Shown: positions 34,626 through 42,857 of the stretch, in pieces
Numbering within the stretch: position 1 is the stretch's first letter
How the letters are laid out: every line of letters begins with the position of its first letter
Assembly (NCBI RefSeq): GCF_007859855.1
Contig: NZ_SJPK01000001.1
Coordinates: forward strand, 552,091 to 616,090
Reading direction: 5' to 3'
DNA: 64,000 nucleotides
Origin: Allorhodopirellula solitaria
GTDB taxonomy: Bacteria; Planctomycetota; Planctomycetia; Pirellulales; Pirellulaceae
The notes under the pieces: model-generated
Database searches by the model: none
What the model was told of the DNA's origin: nothing
Seen by the model: only the letters and a program-made list of their open reading frames with translations
Made by a program: the position numbers and the translations under genes

Positions 34626-36803
34626 ATGGCCACGCTGCTCGATACGATATCGGATGATGAGTCATTGGCGCAACGTTTGGCCGCGATGCCATCGGACTGC
34701 AAGACACTCACGTTGTCGTTTGCCGACCACGGCCTTGACCTGCACCACCCGAACTGGTCAGCAGACGCCTCGGACGAACAGTGCCTGCAGCAGACGATCG
34801 ACACGCCCGCCGATTTCGCTTCGCTGCGCAGTGACGAGGGTTTCGTGCCCGGCCGGAATGTCGTTTCCTGGGGTTTGGCTTCGTCAGATCACAAGGATAG
34901 CAAAGCGCCTGTCGTCAACAGCGACGAAGCGGAATACCGTCTGATCGGCAAGCTCGGCAGTGGTGGTACGGGGATCGTCTACCAAGCTCACCAGCGTGCG
35001 ATTGACCGCGAGGTCGCGGTCAAGGTATTGCGACACGAATTGGCCAGCGACCGGCAATCGCGTCAACGCTTCTTGACCGAGGCTCGGGTCATCGGGTCGC
35101 TCGACCATCCCAATGTGATCGCGCTGCACGATCTATGCATCGATGGCGAGGGGCATCTTTTCTATGCGATGAAGCGGATCGATGGGGCGAGTTGGGATCA
35201 ACAGATCAGCCAATTCAGCGTGGAGGAGAACTTGACCATTCTGCTCCGGGTCGCCGACGCCATTCGCTATGCTCACTCACGGGCTTTGGTCCATCGAGAC
35301 ATCAAACCGGAAAACGTGATGCTCGGTCGATTCGGTGAGGCCTTGGTCGCCGACTGGGGACTCGCTCTCCAGCTCAGCGGAAAATCTCAAGGAGCAATCG
35401 CCTCAGCAGTCCCCGACAGCAACAGCGCCATCGGTGGCACGCCTGCCTACATGGCGCCGGAACAGGCGATCGGGCAGCTCGAATCGATCACCATCCTGAC
35501 GGACGTCTATCTGCTCGGAGCGATCCTCTACCAAATCCTAACAGGCCGACCGCCGCACCGCGGAAAGAACCTGTTGCAGTGTATCCAAGCCGCGGCCCAC
35601 AACGATATTCCGTCCACCGACGTGGTCGGTGAGTTGATGGACACCGCGATGCGAGCCATGGAGTCCGATCCGGCCAAGAGATTTCCCAACGTCGAGGAGT
35701 TCATCCGTTCGATCAAGGATCATCGCACCCACGAAGAGAGTGAGCGGTTGGTTCGCCGATCCCGACGCCGGGTGTGGCCTGATGATGAGGCGTCGGGAAA
35801 ACGCGACGACTCCGCGGAGGGAACGTACGAGCGATTTCGAGTCGGACAAGCCCTGCTCTACGAAGCGATTGAGCTGTGGCCCGAGAATGCTCGCGCCAAA
35901 CGGACGCTGGAGCAGATTCAACTGGAGTTTGCCCGCTTTGCGGCGGCACAGGGAGACCTCGATCTGTCGCTGAGACTCTACGATGCCTCCGGTCAGGGCG
36001 ATTGCGAAGCCGCCGTGCGAGTTCGGCGGGAGCGGGACCAGCGCGACCGGATGCGTGAAAGCCAAGCCAAATATTCCGCCCTTTTTACGCAGTCACCCGA
36101 AGCCGGGCTGCTGGTCCGATGGTCCGATGGCATCGTGCTCGAAGCCAATCTCGCGTGCTTGACTCTGCTCGGTTACCAGGTCGGCGACCTCGTCGGTCGA
36201 TCGATGTCGGACCTGGAGGTGTGGGCCAGCTCGCAGCGGCGCGAACAATTTCTCGATACAATTACACGTGACGGTGGTATCGAGAATTTTGAAACTCAGT
36301 TTCTACGAAATTCCGAGTTGGCCGACCGCAAAATCGACGTTCTGATTAGTGCCCGCACCGTGAACGTCAACGGAGTGGAGATGTTGATGTCGACGATTCG
36401 CGACATCTCTGAGAGGCGAGGCGTCGAACGAAATTTAGAGCAAAGTCGGCGGCGACTGCGAGACCTGCAACGACTGGCGGGGTTAGGTGCTTGGTCCTTC
36501 GAGCCGGGTACCGATTCCGTGCACTGGTCCGAGGAGACATTTCGGGTCGTCGGGCGTGACCGGCGCAAATCCGAACCGAACTATGAGGAGCTCATGGCGA
36601 ATATGCATCCAGATGACCGTGAGCCATTTCGTGAGGTCATCGAAACAACACTACAAACGGGGACATCCTTTCAGCTGCATTTCCGTTTTCGCGATGACGA
36701 CGGCAACTATCGCTCATTGCTTACACGCGGTCGCCCCGTCGTCGATGATGATGGCGATATCACGGAAGTCTATGGCATCCTCATGCCCGGAAAAAGCTGC
36801 TAG
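34626..36803 (+). CDS. Serine/threonine protein kinase with two C-terminal PAS domains
   Basis: 725 residues, no membrane segment. The Hanks-type kinase domain (about 105-370) has GKLGSGGTGIVYQ (P-loop), AVKVLRHEL (ATP Lys), HRDIKPENV with His223-Arg-Asp225, and DWGLA at 243 in place of DFG, then GGTPAYMAPEQA. A helical, tetratricopeptide-like segment (about 395-470) precedes two PAS domains: about 476-600 (FTQSPEAGLLVRWSDGIVLEANLAC, closed by STIRDISERRGVERNL) and 612-720 (GLGAWSFEPGTDSVHWSEET, MHPDDREPF). The protein ends after the second PAS, with no histidine kinase or cyclase output, so PAS sensing likely modulates the kinase. Neighbouring ECF sigma and anti-sigma genes are possible partners. 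Confidence 0.9.
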   Translation: MATLLDTISDDESLAQRLAAMPSDCKTLTLSFADHGLDLHHPNWSADASDEQCLQQTIDTPADFASLRSDEGFVPGRNVVSWGLASSDHKDSKAPVVNSDEAEYRLIGKLGSGGTGIVYQAHQRAIDREVAVKVLRHELASDRQSRQRFLTEARVIGSLDHPNVIALHDLCIDGEGHLFYAMKRIDGASWDQQISQFSVEENLTILLRVADAIRYAHSRALVHRDIKPENVMLGRFGEALVADWGLALQLSGKSQGAIASAVPDSNSAIGGTPAYMAPEQAIGQLESITILTDVYLLGAILYQILTGRPPHRGKNLLQCIQAAAHNDIPSTDVVGELMDTAMRAMESDPAKRFPNVEEFIRSIKDHRTHEESERLVRRSRRRVWPDDEASGKRDDSAEGTYERFRVGQALLYEAIELWPENARAKRTLEQIQLEFARFAAAQGDLDLSLRLYDASGQGDCEAAVRVRRERDQRDRMRESQAKYSALFTQSPEAGLLVRWSDGIVLEANLACLTLLGYQVGDLVGRSMSDLEVWASSQRREQFLDTITRDGGIENFETQFLRNSELADRKIDVLISARTVNVNGVEMLMSTIRDISERRGVERNLEQSRRRLRDLQRLAGLGAWSFEPGTDSVHWSEETFRVVGRDRRKSEPNYEELMANMHPDDREPFREVIETTLQTGTSFQLHFRFRDDDGNYRSLLTRGRPVVDDDGDITEVYGILMPGKSC

Positions 36804-36889
36804 CTCCTTCATCCCTTCCCCGCTGGCGAATCCACGTCTCGCGCTCCCTGAACACTCGCGTCTCTCCGTTGTCTGCTTCCGACTCCACT

Positions 36890-37660
36890 ATGCTGCGTTA
36901 TACGCAAACCGACCCGGACGTCCGGTTGATGCTGCGGGTGCGCGATGACGATGCCGGAGCCTTTGAGGAGTTGGTGCGTCGCTACCAAGCCCGATTGGTG
37001 CGTTTGATGCAGACGCTTGCCCCGCACACGGATCTGGCGGAGGATTTGGCCCAGGAAACCTTCCTGCGCGTCTATCGCGCTCGCGAACGCTACGAACCCG
37101 GAGCCAAATTCTCCACATGGTTGTTCACCATAGCGGGCAATGTGGCTCGCAACGCCAAACGGACGGCGTCGCGACGTCACGAGGTCAGTGAGATGGACGC
37201 GCCGCGATTCAGCGGGACCGAAGATCAATCAGGACCGCTGCTGGCGACGACCGCGCTGGACGCGAGCGGGATGATGCCCGTGCGACTGGCAGAAGGCGAC
37301 GAACGAGCCCGACTGGTTCGCGCGGCCGTCGCCTCACTGAGTGAACGGCAGCGAATGGCGTTGATCTTATCTCGGTTCGAGAACATGAACTATGTCGAAA
37401 TCGCTGAGACGATGGGACTGACGACCAAGGCGGTCAAGTCGCTACTCAGCCGCGCACGAGTCGGCCTGAAAGAGTCACTCGAATCGTACATGCAGAGCGG
37501 CGTTCTCGATGACGAGCTTCATGTCTCGCAGTCGTTGCCGACTGCATCAGGCATGTTCGAGCAGTTCCAACATCCCAACCAACCTGGTCCATCCGACCCC
37601 GACCCAGGCGGCAATTTAACAGGCGATCCGACGGACAAGCCGTCAGGCGGTGACTCATGA
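36890..37660 (+). CDS. ECF-family RNA polymerase sigma factor
   Basis: 256 residues from the ATG at 36890; a TTG at 36869 would add 7. Sigma-2 (about 10-80): VRDDDAGAFEELVRRYQARLVRLM, LAEDLAQETFLRVYRARERYEPGAKFSTWLFTIAGN. Sigma-4 (about 145-200): VASLSERQRMALILSRFENMNYVEIAETMGLTTKAVKSLLSRARVGL. A linker of about 65 residues separates them. Beyond sigma-4 there is an unusual tail of about 55 residues rich in Gly, Pro, Asp and Gln. The stop overlaps the start of the next gene by 4 bases (ATGA), fitting a sigma/anti-sigma pair. Confidence 0.92.
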   Translation: MLRYTQTDPDVRLMLRVRDDDAGAFEELVRRYQARLVRLMQTLAPHTDLAEDLAQETFLRVYRARERYEPGAKFSTWLFTIAGNVARNAKRTASRRHEVSEMDAPRFSGTEDQSGPLLATTALDASGMMPVRLAEGDERARLVRAAVASLSERQRMALILSRFENMNYVEIAETMGLTTKAVKSLLSRARVGLKESLESYMQSGVLDDELHVSQSLPTASGMFEQFQHPNQPGPSDPDPGGNLTGDPTDKPSGGDS

Positions 37661-39111
37661 ATGATGCTGAAGAGCTCGATACCGATGATGAATCGCTCGT
37701 CGCTTACCTCGATGGAGAGTTGTCCCGGGCGGAACGTGACGAGATCGAAAATCGTCTTGTGGCAGATGATTCGTTGCGTGTGCGGCTGCAGAATCTGCAG
37801 CGCAGCTGGGACCTGCTCGATTGGTTACCCAGCCCAACGCTGAACGAAAACTCGGTTGAAACGACCTTGAAGCTTGTTGTTGCCGATCTGACCGGCAGCG
37901 AGGGGAGCATCTCGACCAAGAAACCCGTGTCGTTGGACGGCTTGGCGTCCAGCGCCGAGCGTCCGTCCGCGAGGAGGCTGCGTAGCACGCCACTGCTCTG
38001 GCTGGGCGTGCCGCTGGTCGTCGCGGCGGTCGTCTTCGCCGTGTCGCGGTGGAATCAGAGCCGTGAGTTAACCCGCCAGGTTGCTGACTTTCCCATTGCT
38101 CTGGACATGGACGCCTATCGGCTCAGTGAGAAACCCGGCTTGATCGACGATTTGATCGCGGCGCCGCGGTGGAGCTCGGTCGTCGGCGGATCGATTACGC
38201 CCGAGGTCGATGCAGCCGTCGACCTGACGTCTCCGACATCGCTCTACGAAGAATCCGGCGGTAGGATCCAGACGCCCTCTTCGAGCGAACTTGCCGCCCG
38301 CTTAAAAGACGTGCCCGCCGAGCAGCGAATGATCGCATTGGCACGTTGGGACCGGTTTGATCTGCTGGACCCGCGCTCCCAAGCTACCTTGCGAGATTCA
38401 GCCGAGCGGCTCAGAGCGAGTGACGAGTCCGCCATGCGGCTCGAGACACTGCGACGGTACATCCGCATGCGAGAACAACTCAGTGACCAAACCGTAGCCC
38501 AGATTGAAAATGGAACCCGCGAGGAGCGGATGCTGGCGATCGACGCGGCGATCGGGGAAATGATTTCGTCGATCGGACGCATGACCCGCCGGAACTTGAG
38601 CGAGGACGCCATTGAACGGATTGACTTCACCGTGCTCCAGCTCGTCAAATCACGACTCGACGAGGAAAACTCAAAAAGAGGAAAACCTTCGCCCGCCCAG
38701 CAGTTCTTGGATTCGATTCCTGAACGGTTCCGCGGCGACAACGACCGCCACGCCCATCGTTGGTTTGCTTTGAATACCCTCGTCCGGGACCCGAATTGGC
38801 CTCGTCGTGACGATCGAAGCAAGTCACTGCAAGACAAAGTCCCTCCACTCAATCACCGTGAGCTGGAAACGATTCGCTCAATGTTGCCGAGCAAAGATTT
38901 GCAAATGCTGCAGCAATACGTTTCGGATCCGTGGATCCAAAGCATCATCTTGCGTGAATGGGCGACTGAAGCGGTGCGACGCAAGATTCGAGGCGAAGCC
39001 AAACCGCTGTCCATGGCCGAGCATTACGAGTCTCTGCCGCCCGAACAACGCGAACGATTGGACCTCGCGCCTCCCGAGGAAGCTCGAAAGATCCTGATTG
39101 AAGGACTTTAA
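37657..39111 (+). CDS. Membrane-anchored anti-sigma-factor-like protein
   Basis: 484 residues. The N-terminal part (about 1-60) resembles the sigma-binding helices of anti-sigma factors: DESLVAYLDGELSRAERDEIENRLVADDSLRVRLQNLQRSWDLLD. The zinc ligand motif HxxxCxxC is absent. One membrane helix lies at about 112-132 (LLWLGVPLVVAAVVFAV). The C-terminal 350 residues are helical, Arg/Glu-rich and presumably periplasmic; I recognise no enzyme there. Overlap with the ECF sigma gene supports the role. Confidence 0.75.
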   Translation: MNDAEELDTDDESLVAYLDGELSRAERDEIENRLVADDSLRVRLQNLQRSWDLLDWLPSPTLNENSVETTLKLVVADLTGSEGSISTKKPVSLDGLASSAERPSARRLRSTPLLWLGVPLVVAAVVFAVSRWNQSRELTRQVADFPIALDMDAYRLSEKPGLIDDLIAAPRWSSVVGGSITPEVDAAVDLTSPTSLYEESGGRIQTPSSSELAARLKDVPAEQRMIALARWDRFDLLDPRSQATLRDSAERLRASDESAMRLETLRRYIRMREQLSDQTVAQIENGTREERMLAIDAAIGEMISSIGRMTRRNLSEDAIERIDFTVLQLVKSRLDEENSKRGKPSPAQQFLDSIPERFRGDNDRHAHRWFALNTLVRDPNWPRRDDRSKSLQDKVPPLNHRELETIRSMLPSKDLQMLQQYVSDPWIQSIILREWATEAVRRKIRGEAKPLSMAEHYESLPPEQRERLDLAPPEEARKILIEGL

Positions 39112-39129
39112 TGGGCCAGCATCTGTTGT

Positions 39130-40113
39130 TCAGGCGTTCTCCGAACAGATTTCTCGGTAGTACTCAATACTCTGCTGCAGTCCTTGAGCGATCGTAACCG
39201 AGGGGGCGAACCCCAGTCGCGTGCGGGCCTGGATAATATCGGCCAACGAGTCGCGAACGTCTCCAGCGCGGGCCGGTTCGTGGATGGGTTGAATATCGCG
39301 TCCAAGCAGTTCGCGCAGCGTCTCGAGCAACTGCAGCAGCGTTGTCTGCTCTCCGCGGGCAATGTTAAACGTTCCTCCTGCGACACCGGTTTGCGTCGCC
39401 GCGAGCAAATTGGCATCAGCGACATCGCCGACATAAACGAAGTCTCGCGATTGATGCCCATCACCGTAAATGACGGGGCGCTCTCCAGAGAGAATCATTG
39501 AGACGAATCGCGGGATGACCGCACTGTATTCGCTCTGCGGATCCTGGCGGGGGCCAAACACATTGAAATACCGCAGTACGACTGTCTCGATATCGAACTC
39601 ACGATTGAATGCAGCGCAGTAGCCCTCCGCTGCGAGCTTCGAGGCTGCGTAGGGCGACAGCGGCGCCGGTGGATCGGTTTCTCGCTTGGAGACAAACGTT
39701 GAATCACCATAGGCTGCACTCGTCGACGACAGCACGAAACGCTGGGTGCCCGCCTCCGCCGCGGCGGCGAGCAGTTCGACCGTACTCGTGGCGCACCATT
39801 GATGGCATAACCCAGGTTCGCGCATGCTGCGGGGGACGCTCGCCATCGCTGCGAGATGAAAAACATGATCGATGCTGTCGACGCTGCGTCGGGCTACGTT
39901 GGGGTCGGAAGCATCCGCTTGGATGAACTCTAGCCGATCAGCGTGCTCGCCCTGCTGCGAGCCCTCGAGGTTCTTTGCAAAGCCCGTCGATAGATTGTCG
40001 AGTACGCGCACTTTGGCGCCAGCGCCTAGCAATTTGGCTACCAGATGTGACCCAATGAATCCGGCCCCTCCAGTAACGAGACAATGGGCACCACGCAGGG
40101 AAGGATGATTCAT
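39130..40113 (-). CDS. NAD-dependent epimerase/dehydratase (SDR, nucleotide-sugar type)
   Basis: 327 residues of the extended SDR family acting on nucleotide sugars. The NAD motif is LVTGGAGFIGSHLVAK (GxxGxxG), followed by VRVLDNLSTG. FHLAAMASVPRSM, SSTSAAYGDS and the catalytic YAASK are all present, as are LRYFNVFGPRQDP and GDGHQSRDFVYVGDVADA. These match UDP-glucose 4-epimerase-like enzymes of surface-polysaccharide pathways; exact substrate unknown. It is convergent with the anti-sigma gene. Confidence 0.9.
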   Translation of the reverse strand: MNHPSLRGAHCLVTGGAGFIGSHLVAKLLGAGAKVRVLDNLSTGFAKNLEGSQQGEHADRLEFIQADASDPNVARRSVDSIDHVFHLAAMASVPRSMREPGLCHQWCATSTVELLAAAAEAGTQRFVLSSTSAAYGDSTFVSKRETDPPAPLSPYAASKLAAEGYCAAFNREFDIETVVLRYFNVFGPRQDPQSEYSAVIPRFVSMILSGERPVIYGDGHQSRDFVYVGDVADANLLAATQTGVAGGTFNIARGEQTTLLQLLETLRELLGRDIQPIHEPARAGDVRDSLADIIQARTRLGFAPSVTIAQGLQQSIEYYREICSENA

Positions 40114-40285
40114 GGAGTCGTCAGAAGATTATTGGAAAAAAGCAGAGTAAGAAAAATGCAAGCACCCACCGCAGCTGATCGGACTTGCACGCCCCCCACG
40201 CTGAGGTGGTAAGCGGCGATCCGGGAGATTGTTCCACATCCCGGCCCGGCTGAAAACCGGCGGGCGCGGTCCGCGAACGCGGCTT

Positions 40286-40813
40286 TCACAAGCCTCGAAA
40301 CGCGGCAGCCACTTCCAGCGAAATCTCCGAAATCGACCGGTGGGTTGTATCGATGCTGTAGTCGGCAGCTTGGCGGTATAGCGGCTCACGCTGACTCATG
40401 ACTGCGACGATCTCATCGGTTGGCGACATGCCAGTCAACGATGGGCGACGAGCACCCGTTGAATCATCGCCGGCGAGTCGTTCGGCAATCACCTTGGGGT
40501 CGGCATCGAGCCACACACACCAGCCCGTTGCGGCGATGACGGTTCGGTTCGCCGCCCGCAAGATCGCTCCACCACCCAAAGCGATCACGTGTGATGGGGA
40601 ATCGCTCAGCGTGAGCAGAGCTTGTGATTCGCGTTCGCGAAATCCCGACTCACCCTCAGCCTCGAAAATCTCCGTGATCGAGCATCCGGCTTCCGACTCA
40701 ATGAGATCATCCAGGTCCACGCAGGGCAGATCGAGCTGTTCGGCCAGCTGTTTCGCAACGCTGCTCTTGCCGCATCCACGATACCCAGTCAAATAGAGAT
40801 GCTGTGATTTCAT
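40286..40813 (-). CDS. aroK: Shikimate kinase
   Basis: Phosphorylates shikimate at the 3-OH with ATP (fifth step of the common aromatic pathway), cytoplasmic. From the ATG at 40813 the protein has 175 residues, the usual length; the upstream ATG at 40846 would add 11 residues. Motifs: P-loop LTGYRGCGKSSVAKQLA, the shikimate-binding DLDDLIE, FRERESQAL, and VIALGGGAILRAAN. The lid region shows RPSLTGMSPTDE. It could equally be named aroL. Confidence 0.9.
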   Translation of the reverse strand: MKSQHLYLTGYRGCGKSSVAKQLAEQLDLPCVDLDDLIESEAGCSITEIFEAEGESGFRERESQALLTLSDSPSHVIALGGGAILRAANRTVIAATGWCVWLDADPKVIAERLAGDDSTGARRPSLTGMSPTDEIVAVMSQREPLYRQAADYSIDTTHRSISEISLEVAAAFRGL

Positions 40814-40934
40814 ATTCACTTCTACGCGTAAACAATGATTCTTCATTGGATCGACGGCAGCTCGATCAATGCCCCGGCAATGTTGAGCCGAGGATCGTAA
40901 GGCCGAATGGCACTTATTTTATTTTTCGAAGCGC

Positions 40935-41018
40935 TCTTGGTAACACGACGGTGAGCGAGGATCATCTATTGACCACGCAAAGCACTGCATTTCCCTCGCT
41001 GACGCATCGGCTTACCAA
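40935..41018 (+). repeat. Second intergenic repeat module, copy 2
   Basis: Direct repeat of 7747-7829 with scattered substitutions. It is followed at 41061-41100 by a GGTAAGGCCCCGGGTAACG-type segment that resembles, in reverse complement, the GGGGCCTTAC stretch near 7706. Confidence 0.6.
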
Positions 41019-41110
41019 CCCAGCCATGCCCCAAACGGGGTCACAGCAAGTGGCATTCGCCGGTAAGGCCCCGGGTAACGCCGCCCACCCGGCCGCTGAC
41101 GCGTCTCGGT

Positions 41111-41194
41111 TCTAGTAGTGGACGAGGCGACGAGTCCTGCGGCTTTGGACTCGTCGCCTCGTCCACTACGACAGAAATTGATCGTGCGTTGCTT
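41111..41194. repeat. Palindromic MITE-like element, copy C (inverted, left end lost)
   Basis: Arms 41116-41136 and 41146-41166 are identical to those at 4530-4580, and the 9-base loop is the reverse complement of the loop there, so this copy lies in the opposite orientation. The right outer end runs to TTGCTTA at 41194. The left outer end is missing and replaced by the second repeat module. With 40935-41018 it fills most of the gap 40814-41288. Confidence 0.85.
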
Positions 41195-41288
41195 ACCACT
41201 GCGCTATCAACCGATGCGGGCAACACGCACGAGTGTTTTAGACCATCGACCGGCACAGGACAACGACCGCAATGCTTCATCGAGCGGC

Positions 41289-42680
41289 TCAGCGGGGCTG
41301 CGAGATTGGGCTCGTCTCATCCCGTCTCGGTTGCAAACGTCCGATTCGCGCAGCCGGCTCGGAAACCTCTGACGCGACCGCATCGGCCCCCTGGGCGCGT
41401 TGGCCGGCACCGTTTTGGGGCAGAGGATGACTCGGTGGCCGCAGAATCGAGAGCAGTCCGCTGGTTTGTCCCGACAGGGGAATCCATACACTATGCGAGG
41501 GCGCGATCAAGCGAGCGAGATTGAGAGAGTCCGTCCAATTTCCACTCGACATCACGATCGGCCGCCCACCTGCAGAGACGACAACGTCAGCGGGCAGCCA
41601 TTCCCGTCCTGGGAGTGACCGGCAGACCCCTTCGACCCGAAGTTGAGCGGCGTACAAATCAAAGCGAAGAGCCAACGCGTCAAAGCCAAAATCCTGATCC
41701 GTATTGACGGTGAGTTCGCAGCCGAGATCCTCGGCGAGCCTCGGCAGAAGTGACGCTGACATCCAGCCCTCCTCGGCGGCGAGCTGGCCGGCGACGTTCA
41801 CCGACCAATCTTGATCGAGTTGGCAGCGATCCACTGAAACCGTCCCTTTGCCTGTCACGCGATGCGGCAGGCTTTGGGTAAGCTGTCCGAGATCGATCTC
41901 TCGAAAATGGCCGGCGAGATTCAGCGTCCATGCGGGTCGTGTGAGCCCATCCTGGCGAGTTCCAGAGACACTGCCATCGAACATTGCCTCGTCGCCAAGG
42001 CGGCTTAGAAATGGGTAATAGTCGCTCAGCACCGCTAACGGCAACTGCACCTCGCCGGTTTGCATCGACCAGCTCGTTGTGGGAGGAGAGGTTGACCGAT
42101 CTCGCGTGACCTCGAGGTGAACCCCGTCACTGTCCGGGCGGTAACCGGCCGGTATGCAGCGAACCGTCGCCCAGACCACGTCGTCGCGAGTTTCCAACCA
42201 GGCATCGAAATCCTGGATTGTCTGGGCTGTTGAGCTACCTCGCAGGGTCACGTCGTCGGCGGCAATTCGGACTGGCACGCGGGTTTGATCGGGGCGGCAG
42301 ATGAAGCGGCTGTGCACCAGGCCGGCTACCTGCTCGAGCGACTCGACGCGGATTTCCGGTTGGCTCAACCGAATCACTGTGTTCTCGCTCTGTGAGATCC
42401 ACTGCAGCGAGCGGACCGAGACGACAGGTTGCAGTGTCTCCGGATCGCTCAAACGCACCTCGGATAGCCGCCAGGTCGATGGGTCGGCACGTTCAAAATC
42501 GCCAATCTCGACGCGCAACCCCGTCATCAGGGCTACCTGGGACTCGATCGCTCGCCGCGCCCGCGCGTGGTACCAGGGCGTCCACGTGACCAGGATCGCC
42601 AGCATCGTCAGAGCCGTGGGAGCGGCGCAGCAGCCAACGAACAGCCATCGAGCGATCGCCCGCGTCGTCCGTTCGTGCAT
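41289..42680 (-). CDS. Putative AsmA-like single-pass membrane protein
   Basis: 463 residues with an N-terminal membrane helix (WLFVGCCAAPTALTMLAILVTW). The following region has AsmA-like traits: ALMTGLRVEIGDFERADPSTWRLSEVRLSDPETLQPVVSV, then alternating beta-strands with conserved-looking IRVESLEQ and VSVDRCQLD stretches. The C-terminal 50 residues are low-complexity (Pro, Gln, Ala, Arg). Such proteins have a role in envelope lipid transfer in some bacteria, but here the assignment is by overall pattern only. It ends about 95 bases from palindromic copy C. Confidence 0.5.
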   Translation of the reverse strand: MHERTTRAIARWLFVGCCAAPTALTMLAILVTWTPWYHARARRAIESQVALMTGLRVEIGDFERADPSTWRLSEVRLSDPETLQPVVSVRSLQWISQSENTVIRLSQPEIRVESLEQVAGLVHSRFICRPDQTRVPVRIAADDVTLRGSSTAQTIQDFDAWLETRDDVVWATVRCIPAGYRPDSDGVHLEVTRDRSTSPPTTSWSMQTGEVQLPLAVLSDYYPFLSRLGDEAMFDGSVSGTRQDGLTRPAWTLNLAGHFREIDLGQLTQSLPHRVTGKGTVSVDRCQLDQDWSVNVAGQLAAEEGWMSASLLPRLAEDLGCELTVNTDQDFGFDALALRFDLYAAQLRVEGVCRSLPGREWLPADVVVSAGGRPIVMSSGNWTDSLNLARLIAPSHSVWIPLSGQTSGLLSILRPPSHPLPQNGAGQRAQGADAVASEVSEPAARIGRLQPRRDETSPISQPR

Positions 42681-42857
42681 GGCAAATCCGTTCTAAGCGG
42701 AAACGAGTGGGAGGAGGTGCCCCCGAAACTACTCCAAGGCCGTTGTCCACGGGAATACCGGATTTGCAAAGTCCTGGATCAGCGGGGTCGCCACTGCCGC
42801 TGTCTGAGAAGTATGAAAGCTCGAGGGAGCCCAGAACGAGCCGCTGCAATTCACCGC

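Noticed and set aside
40129-40285. Possible small gene between the SDR epimerase and shikimate kinase
   Set aside because: The reverse frame overlaps aroK in a different frame and has no recognisable motif; treated as intergenic.
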